Origin: Amycolatopsis oliviviridis | Lineage (GTDB): Bacteria; Actinomycetota; Actinomycetes; Mycobacteriales; Pseudonocardiaceae | Length of the DNA stretch: 64,000 bases | Reading direction: 5' to 3' | NCBI RefSeq assembly: GCF_014654365.1 | Contig: NZ_BNAY01000006.1 | Span: 117,702-181,701, forward strand | Shown here: positions 32,070 through 40,260 of the stretch, piece after piece | Layout: each line of letters opens with the position of its first letter | Position numbering within the stretch: the stretch's first letter is position 1 | Program-made: the position numbers and the translations under genes | The notes under the pieces: model-generated | Databases searched by the model: none | What the model was told of the DNA's origin: nothing | Seen by the model: the letters and a program-made list of their open reading frames with translations, nothing else

Positions 32070-33707
32070 ATGAGCAGTGCGACGGAGCCGCTCGGGACGC
32101 CGCCCGAGAACGAACCGGACATCCACACCACGGCCGGCAAGCTGGCCGACCTGTACCGCCGGTACGACGAGGCGGTGCACGCGGGTTCCGCGAGGGCGGT
32201 GGAGAAACAGCACGCCAAGGGCAAGAAGACCGCCCGCGAGCGGATCGACCTGCTGCTGGACGAGGGCTCGTTCGTCGAACTGGACGAGCTGGCGAAGCAC
32301 CGCTCGGTCAATTTCGGCCAGGAGAAGAACCGGCCCTACGGCGACGGCGTCGTCACCGGCTACGGGACCGTCGACGGCCGCCCGGTGTGCGTGTTCAGCC
32401 AGGACGTCACCGTCTTCGGCGGCTCGCTCGGTGAGGTGTACGGCGAAAAGATCGTCAAGGTGATGGACCTGGCGATCAAGACCGGCCGCCCGATCGTCGG
32501 CATCAACGAGGGCGGCGGCGCGCGGATCCAGGAAGGCGTCGTCTCGCTCGGGCTGTACGGCGAGATCTTCAACCGCAACGTCAAGGCGTCCGGCGTCATC
32601 CCGCAGATCTCGCTGATCATGGGCGCCAACGCGGGCGGGCACGTCTACTCCCCGGCGCTGACCGACTTCGTGGTGATGGTCGACAAGACCTCGCACATGT
32701 TCATCACCGGCCCCGACGTCGTGAAGACCGTGACCGGCGAAGAGGTCTCCTTCGAGGAACTCGGCGGCGGGCGCACGCACAACACCCGTTCGGGCAACGC
32801 GCATTACCTCGGTTCCGACGACGAGGACGCCATCGCCTACGTCAAGGAACTGCTCTCGTTCCTCCCGGCGAACAACCTGTCCGAGGCTCCGCTGTTCGAG
32901 ACCGACGCGGCGCCGGGCGGGTTCTTCGACGACGTCACCGAGTCCGACCGCGAGCTCGACACGCTGATCCCGGACTCGCCGAACCAGCCGTACGACATGC
33001 ACGAGGTCATCAACCGCGTCGTCGACGACGGTGACTTCCTCGAAGTGCACGAGCTGTTCGCGCCCAACATCCTCGTCGGCTTCGGCCGGGTGGACGGGCG
33101 CAGCGTCGGCATCGTGGCCAACCAGCCGACCCAGTTCGCCGGCTGCCTCGACATCGACGCGTCCGAGAAGGCCGCGCGGTTCGTGCGCACCTGCGACGCG
33201 TTCAACATCCCCGTGCTGACCTTCGTCGACGTCCCGGGCTTCCTGCCCGGCACCGATCAGGAGTGGAACGGCATCATCCGGCGCGGCGCGAAGCTGATCT
33301 ACGCCTACGCCGAAGCGACCGTCCCGCTCGTCACCGTCATCACCCGCAAGGCGTACGGCGGCGCGTACGACGTCATGGGCTCGAAGCACCTCGGCGCGGA
33401 CATCAACCTGGCCTGGCCGACCGCGCAGGTCGCGGTCATGGGCGCGCAGGGCGCGGCGAACATCGTGCACCGCAAGACCCTCGCCGCGGCCGCCGCCGAC
33501 GGCAAGGACGTCGACGCGCTGCGCGCCGAGCTGATCCAGGAGTACGAGGACACGCTCCTGAACCCGTACGCGGCGGCCGAGCGCGGTTACGTCGACTCGG
33601 TGATCGTGCCCGCGCACACCCGCGGCCACATCGCGAAGGCGCTCTCGCTGCTCCAGGGCAAACGGGAGACGCTGCCGCCCAAGAAGCACGGGAACATCCC
33701 GCTGTGA
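32070..33707 (+). CDS. pccB: Propionyl-/acetyl-CoA carboxylase, carboxyltransferase (beta) subunit
   Basis: A 545-residue carboxyltransferase close in pattern to mycobacterial AccD5. Oxyanion motifs GGGARIQEGVVSLGLYGEI (N-terminal crotonase domain) and RKAYGGAYDVMGSKHLGAD (C-terminal domain) are intact. It moves CO2 from carboxybiotin on pccA to propionyl-CoA or acetyl-CoA. TAGGCT at 32056-32061 lies eight bases before the ATG. The accE gene overlaps its stop. pccA is 10 kb away at 43662. Confidence 0.95.
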   Translation: MSSATEPLGTPPENEPDIHTTAGKLADLYRRYDEAVHAGSARAVEKQHAKGKKTARERIDLLLDEGSFVELDELAKHRSVNFGQEKNRPYGDGVVTGYGTVDGRPVCVFSQDVTVFGGSLGEVYGEKIVKVMDLAIKTGRPIVGINEGGGARIQEGVVSLGLYGEIFNRNVKASGVIPQISLIMGANAGGHVYSPALTDFVVMVDKTSHMFITGPDVVKTVTGEEVSFEELGGGRTHNTRSGNAHYLGSDDEDAIAYVKELLSFLPANNLSEAPLFETDAAPGGFFDDVTESDRELDTLIPDSPNQPYDMHEVINRVVDDGDFLEVHELFAPNILVGFGRVDGRSVGIVANQPTQFAGCLDIDASEKAARFVRTCDAFNIPVLTFVDVPGFLPGTDQEWNGIIRRGAKLIYAYAEATVPLVTVITRKAYGGAYDVMGSKHLGADINLAWPTAQVAVMGAQGAANIVHRKTLAAAAADGKDVDALRAELIQEYEDTLLNPYAAAERGYVDSVIVPAHTRGHIAKALSLLQGKRETLPPKKHGNIPL

Positions 33708-33922
33708 GCGCGCCGGAAACGCCGCTGCTGCGGGTCGTCAAGGGCGATCCGAGCGACGCCGAACTCGCCGCGCTGACCGCCGTCGTCGCGGCGGCGGCGA
33801 GCGCGCGGGCACCGGAACCGGCGCCGAAGCGGGAGTCGTGGTGGGCGGACAAGGCCTCGCTCGTGCGGGCCCCGCTCGCCCCCGGCGAAGGCGCCTGGCG
33901 GGCCTCGGCACTTCCTCGCTGA
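33704..33922 (+). CDS. accE: Acyl-CoA carboxylase epsilon subunit
   Basis: A 72-residue protein with the features of actinobacterial epsilon subunits: an N-terminal LRVVKGDPSDAELAALTAVV helix and a Trp-containing C-terminal end GAWRASALPR. Epsilon stabilises the alpha-beta complex of acyl-CoA carboxylases. The GTG start overlaps the pccB stop (GTGA), showing coupling. Small subunits like this are easily missed, but position, length and both end motifs agree. Confidence 0.9.
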   Translation: MSAPETPLLRVVKGDPSDAELAALTAVVAAAASARAPEPAPKRESWWADKASLVRAPLAPGEGAWRASALPR

Positions 33923-34042
33923 ATCGGCCTATTCCACGACCGCGCGGATCGGGCTTTCGCGGGCTATCGTTGCGGAACTGGCTGTCCGGCTCGTCCGGTT
34001 CGCCAGGTCTTCGGTATCCGCGATCGCCCCAGAAAGCCGTGC

Positions 34043-34876
34043 GTGACGAACCAAGACCAGCTCTCCGCCGAATTGCGCCGTCTGCGCAAGGCCGCCGGGT
34101 TGTCCGGAACCGAGGCGGCGAGGCTCACGAGCCTCAGTCAGTCGAAGGTCTCGCGGGTCGAAACCGGCGCGTTCATGCCGACCGAGGAACAGGTCGTCGC
34201 GCTGTGCCGGGCCTATCGGGCGCCCGCGAAGATCCGGCGGGAACTGGTCGCGATCACGCGGGACCTCCGTGAGGAGGCGTCGTCGGCCCGGGTCGTCTTC
34301 CAGCGCGGTGCCTGGCGGATGCAGCAGCGCATCGGCAAGATCGAGACGGCGTCCGCCCGCATCCGGAGTTTCCAGCCGACCATCGTGTTCGGCCTGCTCC
34401 AGACCCGCGCCTACATCACCGCGCTGTTCGGCGACTCCCTGCCGGACACCGAACGCGACCAGACGGTCGACGCCCGGCTGGAGCGCCAGCGGATCCTCGA
34501 CTCCGACCGTGAGTTCCACTTCGTGGTGACCGAAGGCGCGTTGCGCTGGAACATGGGCGGGGCGGCGACCATGCAGGCCCAGCTCGACCACCTCATCGAG
34601 CTGTCGTGCCGCGGCCGGGTGCGCCTCGGCGTGATCCCGTGGACCACGGCGGTGTCGGTCCCCGTCCTCCACGGTTTCGACATCTACGACTCGCGCGCGG
34701 TGCTTCTCGGGACGCAGACGGCCACGGCACTCGTCACGGACGAACGCGAAGTCGCCGACTACGAAAAGAACTTCGCCGAAGTCGAGCGCTACGCCACGTA
34801 CGGCGACGTCGCCTGCTCTCATCTGGCGCGGATCGCGGCCGACTACCGAAAGCTCGCGGTCGAACCACTTCGGTGA
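34043..34876 (+). CDS. XRE-family regulator with DUF5753 domain
   Basis: A 277-residue regulator. Residues about 8-65 are an XRE HTH (LRRLRKAAGLSGTEAARLTS, then QSKVSRVETGAFMP). The rest is DUF5753, with SARIRSFQPTIVFGLLQTRA and HFVVTEGALRWNMGG. In streptomycetes such proteins (WhiJ-like) pair with DUF397 proteins and affect development and antibiotic production. Here a DUF397 gene follows at 35074, after a short hairpin at 34895-34913 and about 160 bases. GTG start. Confidence 0.9.
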   Translation: MTNQDQLSAELRRLRKAAGLSGTEAARLTSLSQSKVSRVETGAFMPTEEQVVALCRAYRAPAKIRRELVAITRDLREEASSARVVFQRGAWRMQQRIGKIETASARIRSFQPTIVFGLLQTRAYITALFGDSLPDTERDQTVDARLERQRILDSDREFHFVVTEGALRWNMGGAATMQAQLDHLIELSCRGRVRLGVIPWTTAVSVPVLHGFDIYDSRAVLLGTQTATALVTDEREVADYEKNFAEVERYATYGDVACSHLARIAADYRKLAVEPLR

Positions 34877-34894
34877 CCAAAGACCCTTTGCGCT

Positions 34895-34913
34895 ATGCAC
34901 CCTGAGAGTGCAT
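34895..34913 (+). terminator. Short hairpin after the XRE gene
   Basis: ATGCAC (34895-34900) and GTGCAT (34908-34913) flank CCTGAGA, 19 bases after the XRE stop. No U tract. It may separate the XRE gene from the DUF397 operon. Confidence 0.35.
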
Positions 34914-35073
34914 CGTGAGTAAAGCGGCTGTCGGTGAAGGTCCCTTTTCGTGCGCCGAACGCGATCGGCCGAGCCGTTCACCGACCATTCGGAACAGATC
35001 ACCCGATATCGCCAACCTTGCTGCGCCGCAACCCGTCTACTTGCCGAAACAGTCACTGGGGAAAGGCCCTCCT

Positions 35074-35283
35074 ATGACCACCACCTGGCACGAGAACCTG
35101 ACCGGCTGGCACAAGTCGAGCTACACGCACTGGGAAGAGAACGCCTGCGTCGAGATCGGCGGCGCGCCCGGTGTCGTCGGCATCCGCGACACCAAACAGT
35201 GGGCGCTGCCGGACGAGACCCGGCCGATCCTGGTCCTCCCGGCCGCGTCCTTCACCGCGCTCCTCGATCACCTCGGTCGATGA
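35074..35283 (+). CDS. DUF397 protein
   Basis: A 69-residue protein with the family pattern: WHKSSYTHWEENACVEIG, then VVGIRDTKQWALPDETRPIL and a C-terminal SFTALLDHL helix. DUF397 proteins usually lie next to XRE/DUF5753 regulators and may act as their antagonists, which is known for WhiJ-type systems. I chose the ATG at 35074 since the domain begins there. The stop overlaps the start of the next gene. Confidence 0.9.
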   Translation: MTTTWHENLTGWHKSSYTHWEENACVEIGGAPGVVGIRDTKQWALPDETRPILVLPAASFTALLDHLGR

Positions 35284-35600
35284 ACGACGTCGCCGAGCCG
35301 TACATGGTCCACCATCCGCAGGAGATGGCGGGCCAGCTGATCAACGGCAACTGGATCGTCGCACGGTGGGAACACCTCGGCGAGAACGAAGACCTGGACC
35401 ACTGGATCGCCGTCCTGCGCGAGTACTGCGAAGCGCTCGACGTCGATCCGTACGTCATCAACATCCCGCGCAAGAGCCTGACGATCGTCTTCAACGGCGC
35501 GCTGCCGGCGCCGACGTTCGAACAGCTCGAGAATTCGGTAGCGGCCATCGAGTACCACCGCTTCCTCGAGCGCGAAATCGGGCCGAGACCGCTGAATTAG
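35280..35600 (+). CDS. Unknown small protein coupled to DUF397 gene
   Basis: A 106-residue acidic soluble protein that I do not recognise. It begins MNDVAEPYMVHHPQEMAGQL and contains WIAVLREYCEALDVDPYVIN and FEQLENSVAAIEYHRFLERE, suggesting a mixed alpha/beta fold. The ATG overlaps the DUF397 stop (ATGA), so it is translated with it. A third partner for an XRE/DUF397 system is not usual in my knowledge, so a role in that regulatory unit is an inference from coupling. Confidence 0.72.
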   Translation: MNDVAEPYMVHHPQEMAGQLINGNWIVARWEHLGENEDLDHWIAVLREYCEALDVDPYVINIPRKSLTIVFNGALPAPTFEQLENSVAAIEYHRFLEREIGPRPLN

Positions 35601-35777
35601 GCGTCTCCGCCGTCCTGGGGGCATACCTCGGCTTCAGGTCTTCGGTCACCGTGACGACCACACCTTCCCGCCGGTAGGCAGACCCCCGCTTCCTGCCTTG
35701 TCGGGGACGCCGGTCTCCCGGCGCCGCCGCATCGCCTCGGTCGTTTCGATCCCTCTCGCTCGCTCGTACCTTGCACC

Positions 35778-35802
35778 CATCTGCGCACACTGTACGCAGA
35801 TG
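35778..35802. promoter_or_regulatory. Inverted repeat, possible regulator site
   Basis: Perfect 8-bp arms, CATCTGCG and CGCAGATG, nine bases apart. It lies about 30 bases upstream of the PadR -35 element and could be a second operator. Confidence 0.4.
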
Positions 35803-35831
35803 CGATCAGCGTGCGCGCAGGCAGGAATCAC

Positions 35832-35873
35832 TTGAAGACGACCTGGGTTCTGACTTATATTCCACGTGGAATA
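35832..35873 (+). promoter_or_regulatory. PadR promoter with perfect operator palindrome
   Basis: TTGAAG (35832-35837) and TTATAT (35855-35860) are exactly 17 bases apart. TATTCCACGTGGAATA (35858-35873), a perfect 16-bp palindrome, overlaps the -10 and the likely transcription start. The regulator gene lies 31 bases on, so autorepression is likely. Confidence 0.75.
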
Positions 35874-35904
35874 ATCGACAAGGAATCTCCCAGGAGGAAC
35901 ACCC

Positions 35905-36531
35905 ATGGCCGCGAAGCTCACCCCGCTCGCCATGGCGGTGCTGGAACTCCTTCACGAGCGGGCCATGCATCCCTACGAGATGGCACAGCTGATGAAGGAG
36001 CGGTACGTCAGCACCCGGGTCAAGGTGAAGGCCGGGTCGCTCTACCACACGGTGGATCGCTTGGTGCAGAACGGTTTTGTCGAAGCCGTCGAGACCCAGC
36101 GGGACGGGAAGCGCCCTGAGCGCACCGTGTACGCGATGACGGAGGCCGGTCGCGACGAGTTCGTCGACCGCGCGCAGGACATGCTGGGCACCCCGGCCGA
36201 GGAGTACCCCGAGTACCTCAGCGCGCTCGCCGTCATCGACGAACTGGGCCCGGAGATGTCGATCGCCCAGCTCAAGCATCGCGTGCTGCGGCTGCAGGCC
36301 TCCGTCGCCTCCGACCAGGTCGTACTCGAAAACCTGGTCAACGAACACAAACTCCCCGAGGTCTATTGGCTCGACTGGTCCTACGCCACCGCGCGGCGGG
36401 CCTTCGAGCTCGAGTGGACCCGAAAACTGCTCGACGACCTGGAATCCGGCCGTATCCGGTTCCAGGGCCACTGCAAGCCACACCTGAACCTGGTCACCGA
36501 GGAAGACAGCGATGAACGCAAGACAAGCTAA
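35905..36531 (+). CDS. PadR-family repressor
   Basis: A 208-residue regulator with a winged HTH (LTPLAMAVLELLHERAMHPY, then VKAGSLYHTVDRLVQNGFVE) and a long C-terminal helical dimerisation domain, as in PadR subfamily 1. It should sit on the TATTCCACGTGGAATA site and release it on binding a toxic compound. CCAGGAGG precedes the ATG. Its last 20 bases overlap the start of the exporter gene, the classic PadR-transporter layout. Confidence 0.92.
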   Translation: MAAKLTPLAMAVLELLHERAMHPYEMAQLMKERYVSTRVKVKAGSLYHTVDRLVQNGFVEAVETQRDGKRPERTVYAMTEAGRDEFVDRAQDMLGTPAEEYPEYLSALAVIDELGPEMSIAQLKHRVLRLQASVASDQVVLENLVNEHKLPEVYWLDWSYATARRAFELEWTRKLLDDLESGRIRFQGHCKPHLNLVTEEDSDERKTS

Positions 36532-38125
36532 TCCCTGGGCCGCGCTTTCCGCGCTGTGCCTGGGTTTCTTCATGATCCTGCTGGACACCACGATCGTCTC
36601 GACCGCGATTCCCGCGATGCTGCGCGAACTCGGCGCCGGGTTGAACGCCATCGTCTGGGTGATCAGCGTCTACCTGCTCACCTACGCGGTACCGATGCTG
36701 TTCGCCAGCCGCCTCGGTGACCGCTTCGGCCCGAAGCGCGTCTACCTGGCCGGGCTCGTGGTGTTCACGCTGGCCTCGCTGTGGTGCGGCCTGTCCGGCT
36801 CGGTCGAGATGCTCATCGCCGCCCGCGCGGTGCAGGGCCTCGGCGCCGCTTTGATGACGCCGCAGACCCTGGCGTTCATCAGCCACCTGTTCCCGCCGTC
36901 GAAGCGCGGACCCGCGATGGGCCTCTGGAGCGGGGTCGCCGGGATCGCGGCCATCGTCGGGCCGCTGCTCGGCGGCGTCCTCGTCGACCACCTCGGCTGG
37001 GAATGGATCTTCTTCGTCAACCTGCCGGTCGGCGTGGTCGCGCTCGCGCTGGCGCTGCTCAAGGTGCCGGACTGGCAGCCGAAGCACTCGCATTCCTTCG
37101 ACGTGCCGGGAATCCTGCTGTCCGGCGCGGGGCTGTTCTGCGTCGTCTACGGCGTCCAGAACGGCCAGCATTACGACTGGGGCCGGGTGTTCGGGCCGAT
37201 CACCGTCTTCGAGATCATCGGCTTCGGCGTCGCCCTGCTGATCGCTTTCGTGGCGTGGCAACGGTTCAACCACAAGGAACCGCTGCTGCCGCTGGGTGTG
37301 TTCGGAAACCGCAACTTCTCCGCCGGGACGCTGACCTCGGTCACCGTCGGCTTCGCGATGACCGGCATGTTCTTGCCGCTGGTGATCTACATCCAGGCCG
37401 TGCTGGGCGAGTCGCCGACGATGTCCGGTCTGCTGTTCGCGCCGATGTCGTTGCTGGCGGGCATGATCGGCCCGTTCGTCGGCCGCGCCTCGGACAAGGT
37501 CAACGGCAAGATCCTGCTGATCATCGGCCTGACCGCACTGGCCGCGGGGATGGTGCTGGTGACGCTGATCGCCCGGGCGGGCGCGAACGCGTGGACGCTC
37601 ACCCCGGCGCTGCTGGTGGCGGGCGCCGGTATCGGGTTCATCTTCGCGCCGATGGGCAACCTGGCGATGAGTTCGGTCGAACCGCGGCTCGTCGGGACCG
37701 CGTCGGGCATCTTCAACACCGCCCGCCAGGTCGGCGGGGTGCTCGGCAGCGCCGCCGTCGGCGTGCTGCTGCAGGCGCGGATCAGCGCTTCGATCGCCGA
37801 CGAGGCGGCGACCGCCGCGAACGCGTTGCCGGAGCAGTACCGGGCGCCGTTCACGGAAGGCATCGCGAAGGCCGCGGAATCGACCGGGGAGTTCGGCTCG
37901 TCCGGGCCCGCGACGTTGCCCGGCCTGCCTTCCGATGTCGCCGAACAGGCTCAGCGGCTCGCGCTCAACGTCGTCCACAATGGACTGACCGACGCGGCGC
38001 GGGTGACGCTGCTGCTCCCGGCGGCGGTACTGCTGCTGGGCGTGCTGGCCGCGCTCACCATGCGGCGTCCGGCTTCTCGCGCTCCGCACACCCCTGTCCC
38101 CGAACCCGTCGCCAGCGCCGCCTGA
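36512..38125 (+). CDS. MFS drug exporter (DHA2, 14-TM)
   Basis: A 537-residue transporter with 14 hydrophobic segments. LDTTIVSTAIPAMLRELGAG, motif A in ASRLGDRFGPKRVYLAG and motif C in GPLLGGVLVDHLGWEWIFFV place it with EmrB/QacA-type exporters. It is co-expressed with, and probably repressed by, the PadR protein whose gene it overlaps. Substrate unknown. It ends in two hairpins at 38140 and 38219, facing the convergent GH3 gene. Confidence 0.93.
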   Translation: MNARQANPWAALSALCLGFFMILLDTTIVSTAIPAMLRELGAGLNAIVWVISVYLLTYAVPMLFASRLGDRFGPKRVYLAGLVVFTLASLWCGLSGSVEMLIAARAVQGLGAALMTPQTLAFISHLFPPSKRGPAMGLWSGVAGIAAIVGPLLGGVLVDHLGWEWIFFVNLPVGVVALALALLKVPDWQPKHSHSFDVPGILLSGAGLFCVVYGVQNGQHYDWGRVFGPITVFEIIGFGVALLIAFVAWQRFNHKEPLLPLGVFGNRNFSAGTLTSVTVGFAMTGMFLPLVIYIQAVLGESPTMSGLLFAPMSLLAGMIGPFVGRASDKVNGKILLIIGLTALAAGMVLVTLIARAGANAWTLTPALLVAGAGIGFIFAPMGNLAMSSVEPRLVGTASGIFNTARQVGGVLGSAAVGVLLQARISASIADEAATAANALPEQYRAPFTEGIAKAAESTGEFGSSGPATLPGLPSDVAEQAQRLALNVVHNGLTDAARVTLLLPAAVLLLGVLAALTMRRPASRAPHTPVPEPVASAA

Positions 38126-38139
38126 CCCTCTGCCGCGAG

Positions 38140-38194
38140 TGTCATGAAAGGGCCTTTCCTGACGTTTTTCGTCCTGAACGGCCCTTTCCTGACA
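38140..38194. repeat. ATGAAAGGGCC-family inverted repeat
   Basis: 25-base arms (38140-38164 and 38170-38194) begin TGTCATGAAAGGGCC and pair with a few mismatches around TTTTT. It is a second copy of the 22603 family, just after the exporter stop. Confidence 0.82.
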
Positions 38195-38218
38195 TCGGGC
38201 GGGCCCACCACCGGCGCA

Positions 38219-38265
38219 ATGAACGGTCCTTTCCTTGCGAAATTGGCAAGGAAAGGACCGTTCAT
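38219..38265. repeat. ATGAACGGTCC-family inverted repeat
   Basis: Perfect 20-bp arms (38219-38238, 38246-38265) identical to those at 9099, with a different 7-base loop (GAAATTG). It sits between convergent genes. Confidence 0.88.
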
Positions 38266-38288
38266 CTCATCCGCGGGAGGGCGGAGGT

Positions 38289-40145
38289 CTAGCGCCGGTA
38301 CCGCAGCCCGTAGCCGTACGGGTACAGCGCCTTCTTGCCGTCACCGACGTTCACCGGTTCCTGCGCCGCACTGGCCGGCCAGCTGAACGTCAGCTTCCCG
38401 GTCGGGTTGTAGTCGCCATAGAGGACATCGGCGACACCGGCCCCTTCGCTACCGGGGAGCCACGCGGCGACGAGGCCGTCGAACTGAGGCAGTTGCGCGG
38501 CGATGTCGAGCGGGCGGCCGGACACGGTCACCACGACGACCGGGACGCCGGAGCCCTTCAGTTTGGCGATCGTGGCGAGGTCTTCCGCGTCGAGCCCGAA
38601 GCCGTTCGGACGATCTCCCTGCCCTTCGGCGTACGGCGTTTCGCCCACCACGGCGACCGCGACCCGGTAGCTCTTGTCGATTCCGTTACCCGCACGGTCA
38701 TAGGTCACCGTGGTTCCCTTCCCGGCGCCCGATTTCAGGCCGTCGAGGATGGTCGTGCCCGGGATGACCGGACCGCTCTGGCCCTGCCAGGTGAGCGTCC
38801 AGCCGCCCGCCTGGTTGCCGATGTCGTTCGCGTTCTTGCCCGCGACGAAGATCTTGTTGTCCTTCTTCGCCAAGGGCAGCACACCGTCGTTCTTCAGCAG
38901 CACCTGGGATTCGCGGACGGCCTGCCGGGCCAGTTCGCGATGTTCCTTGCCGCCGAACGTCTTCTGGAGGGAACGGTCGGTGTACGGGTGCTCGAACAGG
39001 CCGAGCTCGAACTTCTGCGCCAGGATGCGGCGGTTCGCGTCGTCGATCCGGTCGCGCGAGACCCGGCCCGCCTGGACCTCGGCCTTGAGGTAGGAAATGA
39101 ACTGCGGCGCGTCCCACGGGACCATGAACATGTCGATGCCCGCGTTGACCGAAAGCCGCACCTCCTCGGGGGTGAAGCCTTCCTTGCCGTCGATCTGGTT
39201 GATCGCGTTGTAGTCCGAGATCACCAGCCCCCGGAACCGCAGTTCCTTCTTGAGGACGTCGGTGATCAGGTACTTCTGGGCGTGCATGCGCACCCCTTGG
39301 AAGCTGGAGAACGAGATCATCACCGAGCCGACGCCGCGGTCGATCGCCTCGCGGAACGGCGGCAGGTGGATCTGGCGCAGTTCGCGTTCGCTGATCTCGG
39401 TATCGCCCTGGTCGACGCCCTTCGTCGTGCCGCCGTCGCCGATGTAGTGCTTCGCCGTCGCGAGTACCGAACCCGGCTTCTCCCCCAGCCTGCGTCCTTG
39501 CAGGCCGGTGATGGCCGACGCGTTGGCGATGGCGTCACGCGGGGATTCGCCGAAGGACTCGTAAGTCCGGCCCCAACGGTCGTCGCGGGCGACGCAAACG
39601 CACGGCGAAAAGTCCCACTGCGGACCGGTTCCGGCGACTTCCAGCGCCGTCGCGCGGCCGATCTTCTCGACCAGGCGCGGGTTACCGGCGGCGCCGAGAC
39701 CGATGTTGTGCGGGAAGATTGTCGCGCCGTAGACGTTGTTGTGGCCGTGCACGGCGTCGACGCCGTAAAGCGTGGGAATGCCGAGCGGCGTCGAAACCGC
39801 GGCCTTCTGGTACGAGTCGACCATGTCGGCCCAGCCGGTCGGCGTGTTGCTGGCGGGTACCGAACCGCCGCCGGACAGCAGGGACCCCAGTTTGAGCGCG
39901 GCGGCCCCCTCGGGGGTGACCGCGCCGCGTTCGGCCTGCGTCATCTGGCCGATCTTGTCGTCGAGACTCATCCGCTTGAGCAGGTCGTTCACCCGCGCGG
40001 ACGTCGAAGCGTGAGGGTTCTTGTACAGCGGCGCCGGGCTGGCCGACGCCATCGGCGCAAGGGCAGAACCGGCCACGAGCAGGCCTGCGAGCACTGTGGT
40101 TTGCGTCGTGCGAAGTGATCTTCTGACGCGGAGGCGGGACGACAT
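38289..40145 (-). CDS. Secreted GH3 beta-glucosidase
   Basis: A 618-residue exported hydrolase. The signal peptide ends near ASASPA (about 36). The GH3 barrel has KIGQMTQAERG, IPTLYGVDAVHGHNN, TAKHYIGDGGT and the nucleophile Asp in FRGLVISDYNAI. The second domain carries VLPLAKKDNKIFVAG and ends LTFSWPA with LYPYGYGLRYR. The pattern resembles barley ExoI-type beta-glucan exohydrolases, so release of glucose from beta-glucans outside the cell is likely. I chose the ATG at 40145, which gives a clean twin basic N-region. A TGTTG/CAACA site lies about 30 bases upstream. Confidence 0.92.
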   Translation of the reverse strand: MSSRLRVRRSLRTTQTTVLAGLLVAGSALAPMASASPAPLYKNPHASTSARVNDLLKRMSLDDKIGQMTQAERGAVTPEGAAALKLGSLLSGGGSVPASNTPTGWADMVDSYQKAAVSTPLGIPTLYGVDAVHGHNNVYGATIFPHNIGLGAAGNPRLVEKIGRATALEVAGTGPQWDFSPCVCVARDDRWGRTYESFGESPRDAIANASAITGLQGRRLGEKPGSVLATAKHYIGDGGTTKGVDQGDTEISERELRQIHLPPFREAIDRGVGSVMISFSSFQGVRMHAQKYLITDVLKKELRFRGLVISDYNAINQIDGKEGFTPEEVRLSVNAGIDMFMVPWDAPQFISYLKAEVQAGRVSRDRIDDANRRILAQKFELGLFEHPYTDRSLQKTFGGKEHRELARQAVRESQVLLKNDGVLPLAKKDNKIFVAGKNANDIGNQAGGWTLTWQGQSGPVIPGTTILDGLKSGAGKGTTVTYDRAGNGIDKSYRVAVAVVGETPYAEGQGDRPNGFGLDAEDLATIAKLKGSGVPVVVVTVSGRPLDIAAQLPQFDGLVAAWLPGSEGAGVADVLYGDYNPTGKLTFSWPASAAQEPVNVGDGKKALYPYGYGLRYRR

Positions 40146-40174
40146 TGGTTCCTCCGTAGCTCGAACGATCCATA

Positions 40175-40191
40175 TGTTGCGCGCCACAACA
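40175..40191. promoter_or_regulatory. Possible operator upstream of the GH3 gene
   Basis: TGTTG (40175-40179) and CAACA (40187-40191) flank CGCGCCA. Position 30 bases before the start would suit a sugar-responsive repressor; no regulator gene is nearby. Confidence 0.35.
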
Positions 40192-40260
40192 AACTAGCTC
40201 CACGTCCGGGTGTTCCAGGTCACAATCGGGCAACGGAGGACCGTCGAGTACCTTCCGGAG

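Larger units (their letters stand above)
35601..35904. other. 304-base gap with two palindromic control sites
   Basis: No convincing gene. The right half holds an inverted repeat at 35778-35802 and the PadR promoter at 35832-35873. A 44-codon ORF on the minus strand starts inside the first repeat but has no ribosome site. Confidence 0.6.

Noticed and set aside
35658..35792. 44-codon minus-strand ORF starting in the inverted repeat at 35778 and overlapping a further frame
   Set aside because: No ribosome site or -10, Arg-rich, and it runs toward the coding region of the 106-residue gene; coding evidence is too weak.
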